This document shows, piece after piece, positions 4,528 through 10,420 of a stretch of DNA of 10,420 nt. The notes below the pieces were generated by a model. It was not told the DNA's origin. It ran no database searches and was given only the letters and a program-made list of their open reading frames with translations. Location: positions 1 through 10,420 of the forward strand of contig JAITGB010000105.1 in NCBI GenBank assembly GCA_031280945.1. The letters run 5' to 3'. How positions within the stretch are numbered: position 1 is the first letter of the stretch; every line of letters starts with the position of its first letter. Position numbers and translations under genes: made by a program. The stretch is from Spirochaetales bacterium (GTDB lineage: Bacteria > Spirochaetota > Spirochaetia > DTKZ01).

Positions 4528-7299
4528 TTACGCTCCGCCTGCCGCAAGAAGCTCTTCCACAATTTCGCGGGCGCGGGAGAATTCTGTTACCAAAATTTCG
4601 TTGGAAATTTTTTCCAGAAATTCCTGCGCTGTGGGAGCAAGTTCCATGCGTTCAAGTTCTTCAAGGAGGCGGTTGATGTTTTCCGTTTTTTCCGCTTCAA
4701 GAGCGTCTTTAAGTTCCCGCAAGAGGAGGACCGCCCGCTCTGAAAGAACGGCGGAGCTTTCCGCATCTTCTTTTTGGGAAGGGTTTTCGCCTCCGGCGGG
4801 AAGGGTGGAGATGATTTTTTCAAGAAGTTCTGTGAGGTTTTTCGCAAAACCGGGAAGTTTTTCGCCGATAAAGGGTATGTCTCCGGCCTTGCCGGCGGCT
4901 TCCAGGGCTGCAGCCTGGGCGGAAATCTCTGCTGCTCCGAGGGAGGCTGCGGCGCTCTTTAAGGCGTGAACCTGCGTTGTAAAAAGCTGTAGTCCTTCCC
5001 TGGAGGGTGGTTTTTGCAGAAAGCCGAGGCGTTCACGGGAGTCTTTCACAAAGAGGGAGAGTACCTGTTTGTAGCCGGAGAGTGTTCCGCCTGTCAGGGA
5101 AACTCCTTGTGCTGTGTCAACGCCGGGAATCGTAAAAGATGCTTCGCTGGTTTTTCCTCCGGCGCCGGATGGGGTTTCGTTTTTTTCGCGTTTTTCGCGG
5201 GGGAGCCATTTCCCCATAATCTCATCAAGCCGCGATACGTCTATGGGCTTTGCCAGAAAATCGCTAAAACCCTGCTGGAGAAACATTTCCTTCATGCCGG
5301 AAACAGCGTTGGCTGTAAGGGCTATTATGGGAAGCTGGCGCAGGCGTTCTTCGTCAAGGGCCCGAATTTCGGCTGTCGTTTCAACGCCGTCCATATCCGG
5401 CATCATGTGGTCCATAAAAACAAGGTCGTACTGTGTGCGTTTGATACGCTCTATGGCTTCGCTGCCGGTGAGGCAGGTGTCAACTTTCGCTTTGTAGGGC
5501 GAGAGGAGCCCTTCGGCTACTTTGAGGTTGGTTGCTATGTCGTCCACAACCAGAACGCGCGCGCGCGGGGCGATAAAGCGCGTTCCTGTAAAACCTCTAG
5601 TGTGCATATAATTTTTGTGTTCGCACGAGCCGTTAAGAACATCGGATATGGACAGGGACTGTGCGGGCAGGGACACGAATCGTACGTCGGGTATAAGGGC
5701 TTCTGTTCCCCACTCAACCATGAGGGCGAGGGGCGGTTTTTTTCCTGCCGCGTCCAGAGCGGTTTTCAGTTTTTCATACAGGCCGTAGCCGGAAAATACG
5801 TAGTACCAGTCTTCCTGCTTTAGGGCTTGGGCACAAGCTGCAGCGTCGGTTACGAGGCTGCAGCTCACGCCGAGGTTCGCTAGAGACCAGCATACGGATT
5901 TTCCGTAGACCATGCGCCGTTCGTACACAAGCACTTTCTTTTCCTGGGGGCAGGGCACTTCCGCAAAGTGGACATCTTTGTTTATTTTTTGCGGAATGAG
6001 GGCGGTAAAAACACTTCCCTTGCCATACTCACTTTCTACGGTGATGCTGCCCCCCATTGCTATGCAGAGTTTTTTTGTAATCGCAAGCCCCAATCCTGTG
6101 CCTTCTATGCCTTTGTTCTTTTTTACGTCTACCTGAATAAATTCGCCGAAGAGTTTTTCTTTGTCCTCCGGTTTTATGCCTCTGCCTGAATCGGCTATGG
6201 CGATTTTAAGAAGGGCGGTATTTCCTTTTCGCGGGCCTTCTTCGGTAATGGTAACGCTTATAAAGCCTTTCTCCGTATACTTTACCGAGTTACCCAAAAG
6301 GTTTAAAAAGATTTGCCGGAGCCGTATTTCGTCTCCGGCGAGGTCGTTGGGAAGGTGAGGGTCAATGTTCGTAAAAAAGCGTATGGGTTTTTCCATGATG
6401 CGCGTACGGATAATGCTTATTGTGTCGTTGACAAGGGAGGAGAGGAGGTAGCGGGTTGGAATAATTTCGAGTCTGCCCGCTTCTATTTTGGAAAAATCAA
6501 GAAGGTCGTTAATAATCGCAAGAAGGTTTGCCGCGGCCTGTTTGATGTCCTGCGCGTAGCTATGCTCTTCGGGACATAATTCTCCCCTGAGGAGCAGTTC
6601 CGACATTCCGGCTATGGCGTTCATGGGCGTTCTGATTTCGTGGCTCATACTGGCAAGAAAATTGCCTTTGGCCCTGTTTGCGCTTTCGGCTGCCTCCTTC
6701 AGTTCAACAAGCATACGGTTCTGCTGTTCTATCATGCGGTCTTTGGTTTTGCGCGTTTTTTCCACAACGAGTACGACAAAAAGAACAAGGCAGTAGCCGG
6801 ATAGTATGCGGCTGGATACGTCAAGGGGATAATGCCACAGGGACATTCCGGGAACAAGGACCTCAAAGCCTACGATGAGGATGAGGGCGAGAGAGAGTAT
6901 AACTCCCCGCTTCATTCCCAGGAGCATGAGCGCAACGGGGGGGTAGAGATAGATGAATATGAAGTTCGCTCCATAGGCTTCCCCGTTGCGTATGAGTAAA
7001 ACGCAGAGAAGTCCGAAAAAAACCATGAGAATTGAGGCGGGCACTGCCTGCGGGAGGCTTGTCCTCGCCATGATAAAAGTAACCAGTGCGACAACCACCA
7101 TAATGAGGGTAATAACCGCTTCGTAATAAATTCCTGTTACGATGTGCGCTACGGAAAAGGCGATGAGGATGAGCGTGCCGAAAAAGATAATCGCGTTTAA
7201 GAGTACGTAGCGGATAAGGTAATCCGACAGGCCCGTATCGGTTTTTACCAAATCTTTGCCGGAGGTAGCTATGTTGTTAAAAACGTCAATCAGTTTCAT
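4528..7299 (-). CDS. Membrane hybrid sensor histidine kinase (HisKA-HATPase-receivers-HPt)
   Basis: The 923 residues begin with about six hydrophobic membrane segments (roughly 29-52, 57-78, 85-104, 113-128, 131-150, 165-179) and no large outside loop, so sensing is probably within the membrane. A coiled coil leads to HisKA with phospho-His H220 in SMSHEIRTPMN. The ATPase has N337 in LLGNSVKYT, D370 in IADSGRG and GTGLGL at 400-405. A degenerate receiver-like segment (about 454-556) lacks the acceptor Asp. A full receiver (580-700) has D586/D587, D630 in FMDHMMP, T662 and K684. An HPt domain (724-833) has H778 in QVHALKSAAASLGA. A final helical module (about 850-923) is shared with the ORF at 9599-10243. 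All phosphorelay residues are present, so H220-D630-H778 to the downstream receivers is the likely path. ATG 7299 has only a weak AAGG site; an in-frame stop lies 16 codons upstream. The MCP gene ends 75 bases before it, with no terminator seen. Confidence 0.95.
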   Translation of the reverse strand: MKLIDVFNNIATSGKDLVKTDTGLSDYLIRYVLLNAIIFFGTLILIAFSVAHIVTGIYYEAVITLIMVVVALVTFIMARTSLPQAVPASILMVFFGLLCVLLIRNGEAYGANFIFIYLYPPVALMLLGMKRGVILSLALILIVGFEVLVPGMSLWHYPLDVSSRILSGYCLVLFVVLVVEKTRKTKDRMIEQQNRMLVELKEAAESANRAKGNFLASMSHEIRTPMNAIAGMSELLLRGELCPEEHSYAQDIKQAAANLLAIINDLLDFSKIEAGRLEIIPTRYLLSSLVNDTISIIRTRIMEKPIRFFTNIDPHLPNDLAGDEIRLRQIFLNLLGNSVKYTEKGFISVTITEEGPRKGNTALLKIAIADSGRGIKPEDKEKLFGEFIQVDVKKNKGIEGTGLGLAITKKLCIAMGGSITVESEYGKGSVFTALIPQKINKDVHFAEVPCPQEKKVLVYERRMVYGKSVCWSLANLGVSCSLVTDAAACAQALKQEDWYYVFSGYGLYEKLKTALDAAGKKPPLALMVEWGTEALIPDVRFVSLPAQSLSISDVLNGSCEHKNYMHTRGFTGTRFIAPRARVLVVDDIATNLKVAEGLLSPYKAKVDTCLTGSEAIERIKRTQYDLVFMDHMMPDMDGVETTAEIRALDEERLRQLPIIALTANAVSGMKEMFLQQGFSDFLAKPIDVSRLDEIMGKWLPREKREKNETPSGAGGKTSEASFTIPGVDTAQGVSLTGGTLSGYKQVLSLFVKDSRERLGFLQKPPSREGLQLFTTQVHALKSAAASLGAAEISAQAAALEAAGKAGDIPFIGEKLPGFAKNLTELLEKIISTLPAGGENPSQKEDAESSAVLSERAVLLLRELKDALEAEKTENINRLLEELERMELAPTAQEFLEKISNEILVTEFSRAREIVEELLAAGGA

Positions 7300-7374
7300 G
7301 CGGGGCCTTGAGTTTACTTTCAGTTTTTTGGCTGTTTTCGTTTTTCACCATGCGTTTTTTATCTCTTTTGCTCC

Positions 7375-9525
7375 TTATACCTTAAACTTTAACACTTCTC
7401 TACTCAAGGTGTCGATACTGGTTTTGTTGCCGCTGCTTATTTCGTTGATGCGGTTGACAGCGGCGTTGATATGCTCTGCGCCGGATGCAAGTTCGTTCAT
7501 GCCGTTTTCGATTTCCTGTGTTATGCGGTCCAGGTTTTCACTTTCGCGTATGGCGACCTGTCCTTCTTCGGCGATTCCTCCGGCTTCGGAGCGTACGGTT
7601 TCGCTGACTTCTTTGAGGAGGGTTACGGCTTCGAGAATCTGCCGGCTTCCTGTTTCCTGTTCTTCCATGGCGCTGCGGATTCCTTCTTCCTGTTCGGCTA
7701 CGGTTTTTACGCCTGCGCTGATGGCTTCAAACCGCGCAAGTACGCGCCCCGTTGATTCTGTAACCATGTCTATCGAGGTTTTGATTTTTTTGAGCATTTC
7801 CACGGTGGTTTTGGACTGGCGGCCTGCGTCTTCGGCGAGTTTTCGGATTTCTCCGGCGACAACGGCGAATCCTTTGCCTGCTTCTCCGGCGTGCGCGGCT
7901 TCGATGGCGGCGTTCATGGAGAGGAGGTTTGTCTGGCTGGAGATGTTTTCCATGACGGAGTTGATTTCCAGGAGCCCTTCGGACTGCCGCGCTATTTCCT
8001 GAAATTCGGCTGCTGTGCTTTGCAGGTCGCTGCGGCTTACTTCCGCGGATTCCGCGAGATTTTTTACGTTTTCGGAATTCTTTATGAGGGTTCCGGTTAC
8101 TGAGTGAACGTTGGCGAGCATTTCCTCTATGGCGGAGGAAGACTGGCAGACGCTTTCGGACTGCTGGGCGATGTGGCCGTTTAATTTTTCGATGTGATTT
8201 ATAATGCTTGTCATGGAGTTTCCCACACGGGCGACTTCTCCTGCCTGATTTTCCGTTTGACTCTTCATGTTTTGTATTGTCGCTGTCATTTGATTGACGG
8301 AGCTGGCTGTTGAGTCCATTTCTCCGGCAAGTTCGCCTCCTGTTTTTGAGAGGGACTGTGTTTTGTCGCGGATAACGGTAACGAGGGACTGGATTTTTTC
8401 AAACGTTACGTTAAAAATCCGGGCGAGGCTTCCGATTTCGTCCCTGCCGGGGACCTCAAGCCTCCGCGTGAGGTCCCAGCTTTCGGCGATTTCGCCGAGT
8501 ATAAGGACGCTTTTGTTTAGGGGTTTTACGAGGCGGAAGATGAATATGTTGATGATAACAAATATGAAGAGTATGACCAGGAGCATGAGCGCAAAAAAAC
8601 CGGCGAGGGGGGTTTTCAAAATCATGCTGGCGGCGAGCGGCATGAAAACCGCTATGTACCAGTTAAGCTGCGGAAGGCGGCCTACGGCGTATTCGTTGCC
8701 TTCGAGGGTAAAGGCGCGCACTTCTTCGGGGGAGAGCTCTTTTGCCAGGGATACGGCCTCCCCGCCGTCTTCTTTCCAAATGCCGGGAATGGTTTCCTTT
8801 TTTTCCATGAGGGCGCTGTCCCGCGCGCCGGTTATTTCGCCTTTTTCGTTAAAAAGGTAGAGTTCGACGGGGGCGTTCTGGTCTTCTCCCGCGAGGTCGT
8901 CCTGAAAGAGGGCGTTAATAAAATCGGTTAAATCTATGCCTGTTCCTACTATGCCTATGGCTTTGCCTTTTCCCTCGTGTCCTTTTTCGTATACCTGGGC
9001 GTTAATCCAGAGCATTGTTTTTTTAAGTCCTATGTCGTAGTTGACGTTAAAATTAAAGAGTTTTTCCTGGGTGAGCGTCCATGTATACCAGTCGGAGTCG
9101 GGGGCTTTTGGGTCGAGGGTGTAGACGTACTGGCTGCCAAAATAATATTTTTTGTCGGCGTCGCTTATCCAGAAAACGTTGTTGCCGGTAAAGGCGGAGC
9201 GGTAGCCGGCGATTTCGGCGAAGGCGAGGGTTTCAAGCTGGGGGTTTTCGGGGTCAAGGAAATGCTGCCGAATGAGGGGGGAGTCGGCCATTTTGAGGGC
9301 GAGGGCGATTTCCCTGCTGACTTTTCCTTCGAGCTGGAGCCTGCGCGTTTCTACGAGCAAAGAGAGGTCTCCCGCGGCTGCGCTGCGTATGACTTGATTC
9401 ATGGAAAAGAAAAAGGCGGCGCCTCCTCCCAGGAGGATAAGCAGAAAGAGCAGGAGCGAAAACGCGAGAAACCTGTACTTGATTGACGTGTTTCCCATAA
9501 CCGAGAGGATTTTGTTTTTCTTCAT
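7375..9525 (-). CDS. Methyl-accepting chemotaxis protein with dCache-type sensor, full length
   Basis: This 716-residue receptor has a membrane segment at about 17-41 and a large extracytoplasmic sensor at about 42-300. The sensor shows dCache-like features: SDWYTW at 144-149, then YDIGLKKTMLWINAQVY and GIVGTGIDLTDF at 191-202. A second membrane segment is at about 306-331, then a HAMP domain (about 331-385) and the signalling coiled coil (about 400-716). The tip that binds CheA/CheW is at about 518-572 (SQTNLLSMNAAIEAAHAGEA). Cache domains usually bind small molecules; the ligand cannot be read from the sequence. No CheR-tether pentapeptide is present at the C-terminus (LKFKV). ATG 9525 is chosen for its AAGGAG at 6-base spacing and because it starts a normal basic N-terminus; the longer frame lacks such a site. 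It lies 73 bases after the HPt gene and 75 before the kinase gene, so it is probably co-transcribed with a two-component system. Confidence 0.95.
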   Translation of the reverse strand: MKKNKILSVMGNTSIKYRFLAFSLLLFLLILLGGGAAFFFSMNQVIRSAAAGDLSLLVETRRLQLEGKVSREIALALKMADSPLIRQHFLDPENPQLETLAFAEIAGYRSAFTGNNVFWISDADKKYYFGSQYVYTLDPKAPDSDWYTWTLTQEKLFNFNVNYDIGLKKTMLWINAQVYEKGHEGKGKAIGIVGTGIDLTDFINALFQDDLAGEDQNAPVELYLFNEKGEITGARDSALMEKKETIPGIWKEDGGEAVSLAKELSPEEVRAFTLEGNEYAVGRLPQLNWYIAVFMPLAASMILKTPLAGFFALMLLVILFIFVIINIFIFRLVKPLNKSVLILGEIAESWDLTRRLEVPGRDEIGSLARIFNVTFEKIQSLVTVIRDKTQSLSKTGGELAGEMDSTASSVNQMTATIQNMKSQTENQAGEVARVGNSMTSIINHIEKLNGHIAQQSESVCQSSSAIEEMLANVHSVTGTLIKNSENVKNLAESAEVSRSDLQSTAAEFQEIARQSEGLLEINSVMENISSQTNLLSMNAAIEAAHAGEAGKGFAVVAGEIRKLAEDAGRQSKTTVEMLKKIKTSIDMVTESTGRVLARFEAISAGVKTVAEQEEGIRSAMEEQETGSRQILEAVTLLKEVSETVRSEAGGIAEEGQVAIRESENLDRITQEIENGMNELASGAEHINAAVNRINEISSGNKTSIDTLSREVLKFKV

Positions 9526-9598
9526 GCTGGTCTCCTTACGCTGTTTTTTTTGAAGGCCGCGCGGGAAGGCGTCTTGTGCGCGGGCTTTTTTCTGTGTG

Positions 9599-10243
9599 TC
9601 ATTGCGTTCCCCCTGTGCCGTCCAGCTCGTCAAGGGTTTGCAGGGCTTTTTCAAATTCTGTCATAAGCACTGCGTCTGAAATTTTTTCCAGGGTTCCCCG
9701 CGTATGCGCGTCCTGGGGTTTTTGCTGGAGGCTTTCGAGAATGCGGTCTATTGCGTTTACGTTTTTGTTTTTTAATGCGTCCTTCAGTTGGTATAAAAGT
9801 TCACGCTGGGCGCTTGCCGGGGCGGGGGGGCTTTCTTCGTTTTCGGCGAGGGCGGCGAGGATGCTCTCCACGAGGCGGGTGAGTTCCTGGGTAAATGCGT
9901 TTAAGTTTTCGCGGATAAAGGCGTCATCTTTACTGTTTCCGGCTTTTTCAAGGGCGGCGGCTTTGGCGGAGAGTTCTTCTGCTCCGAGGGAGGCGGCGGC
10001 GCTTTTGAGCGCGTGTACCTGCGTTGTAAAGAGGGGAAGTTCGTTTAAGGCCGGCGGTTCTTTGAGGCGGGGGAGGCGCTCCTGGGCGTCGGCGCAAAAT
10101 ACTGTGAGGACTTTTCTGTAGCCGGAAAGTGTGCCGCCGGTGTTTGCGAGTCCTTTTTCGGTTTGTATGCCGTCTATGCGGGGGAGGCCGGGGGGCGTTG
10201 CGGGGGGCGGAGCGCCCCCGCGGAGGGGGGTAGCCGGAAACAT
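9599..10243 (-). CDS. HPt phosphotransfer protein, possibly the 3' remnant of a hybrid kinase gene
   Basis: The 214-residue frame contains an HPt domain at about 22-133 with phospho-His H77 in QVHALKSAAASLGA. A helical C-terminal module follows (about 146-210: LLYQLKDAL, LEKISDAVLMTEF). Both align along their whole length with residues 724-923 of the kinase at 4528-7299, so this is the same HPt-plus-tail unit without kinase domains. HPt proteins accept phosphate from a hybrid-kinase receiver and pass it to response regulators. ATG 10243 is the only ATG start before an in-frame stop at 10286-10288, but it has no Shine-Dalgarno site and sits inside a palindrome. The first 19 or so residues (Pro/Gly-rich, PLRGGAPPPATPP) are translated GC-rich repeat rather than protein-like sequence. 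No receiver or kinase homology is visible in the window further upstream in any minus frame. It is either a functional small HPt protein or a truncated kinase tail. The MCP gene follows after 73 bases. Confidence 0.65.
   Translation of the reverse strand: MFPATPLRGGAPPPATPPGLPRIDGIQTEKGLANTGGTLSGYRKVLTVFCADAQERLPRLKEPPALNELPLFTTQVHALKSAAASLGAEELSAKAAALEKAGNSKDDAFIRENLNAFTQELTRLVESILAALAENEESPPAPASAQRELLYQLKDALKNKNVNAIDRILESLQQKPQDAHTRGTLEKISDAVLMTEFEKALQTLDELDGTGGTQ
10200..10221. repeat. GC-rich hairpin in the N-terminal part of the HPt frame
   Basis: The run GCGGGGG (10200-10206) pairs with CCCCCGC (10215-10221). Two more pairs are possible after a one-base bulge, around a GAG loop. Together with the next palindrome it makes a block of G/C homopolymer runs unlike the coding sequence on either side. 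It may be part of a dispersed palindromic element. Confidence 0.5.
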
Positions 10244-10264
10244 ACCGGAGGTATGGTTCCGGCT
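10232..10264. repeat. 15-bp imperfect inverted repeat with 3-base loop, over the HPt start codon
   Basis: The arm 10232-10246 pairs with 10250-10264 with one mismatch (10240 against 10256) around the loop GGA. The core CATACC-GGA-GGTATG is perfectly symmetric. The ATG used for the HPt frame (10243-10241 on the minus strand) is part of the left arm, so in RNA the start would be locked in a stem. There is no following T run on either strand, so it is not a standard terminator. Confidence 0.7.
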
Positions 10265-10420
10265 CAGGGGGGAGGCTTCCCACTGTCAACAACTTAAGGA
10301 GTCTCCGCGCTTAACAGTTTGATTTATGGTTGTGGTGAAACCGGGCAGCGCGGGAGGTCCTTTTGCGGGGAACCTCCCGCTCAGGGCGCACCGGTACTAC
10401 CCGCCGCTCTATCTCCCCTA
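10265..10420. other. Right-end stretch with no supported gene
   Basis: I find no protein-like frame here on either strand. An isolated TTGACA on the minus strand (10289-10284) has no -10 box at the right distance. A hairpin lies at 10350-10380. The region may be intergenic, and possibly contains the promoter of the minus-strand operon, but I cannot point to one. Confidence 0.5.
10350..10380. repeat. 9-bp perfect hairpin in the right-end noncoding region
   Basis: GCGGGAGGT (10350-10358) pairs exactly with ACCTCCCGC (10372-10380) across a 13-base spacer. Neither strand has a T run immediately after the stem, so terminator function is doubtful. It could be a transcript-end structure, a protein site or part of a palindromic repeat. 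Confidence 0.6.

Noticed and set aside
9556..9591. Possible terminator between the HPt and MCP genes: stem 9556-9562 with 9578-9585 followed by six T on the plus strand.
   Set aside because: The T run is on the plus strand, where no gene is being read; on the minus strand the stem is followed by A-rich sequence. The stem also has a bulge and a 15-base loop.
10284..10289. TTGACA on the minus strand as a -35 box for the HPt gene.
   Set aside because: The sequence 16-18 bases downstream is GC-rich (TGAGCC region) with no -10 box, and it would leave almost no leader.
10326..10420. Plus-strand open frame starting ATG GTT GTG and running off the window end.
   Set aside because: It has no ribosome-binding site, spans the 10350-10380 hairpin and shows no recognisable protein motif; too short to support.
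1..10420. CRISPR array, tRNA, rRNA or insertion sequence.
   Set aside because: No regularly spaced direct repeats, no cloverleaf-like sequence, no rRNA-like stretch and no transposase frame were seen; the only large direct repeat is the receiver duplication.

Overview
The window carries signal-transduction genes of a motile bacterium, interrupted by a two-gene restriction-modification cassette. The chemoreceptors, the hybrid kinase with a HisKA-HATPase-receiver-HPt layout, the HD-GYP response regulator and the moderate GC content together look most like a spirochaete of the Treponema type. That assignment is inferred from protein style and is not proven by a marker gene.

Layout. Positions 1-1158 (+) are the 3' part of a methyl-accepting chemotaxis protein (MCP), closed by a strong GC-rich terminator (1169-1201). 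Immediately after it, a consensus-like promoter (1222-1250) drives a visibly more AT-rich cassette: a DpnM-type adenine methyltransferase (1257-2183) overlapping by one base a predicted PD-(D/E)XK restriction endonuclease (2183-2947). The promoter geometry predicts a leaderless methyltransferase mRNA. A 10-bp inverted repeat (1198-1207 / 2969-2978) brackets the cassette.

The rest (3031-10243) reads on the minus strand as a probable operon. In transcription order it contains an HPt phosphotransfer protein that may be the tail of a broken hybrid kinase (10243-9599), a full-length dCache-type MCP (9525-7375), a 923-residue membrane hybrid histidine kinase (7299-4528), a stand-alone receiver (4514-4125) and a receiver-HD-GYP cyclic-di-GMP phosphodiesterase (4113-3031). 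Gaps are 11-75 bases and most starts have good Shine-Dalgarno sites. The likely logic is kinase to receiver(s) through HPt phosphorelay, with cyclic-di-GMP breakdown as one output. The two receivers are recent duplicates, and so are the two HPt modules.

The most striking pattern is not a gene. I could find no GATC anywhere in the 10,420 bases on two visual passes, although about 40 would be expected by chance. GATC is the site predicted for the methyltransferase family, so this points to an active GATC-targeting system. The partner nuclease does not resemble DpnII or MboI. The right end (about 10200-10380) holds several GC-rich palindromes, some of which are translated as the odd N-terminus of the HPt reading frame.
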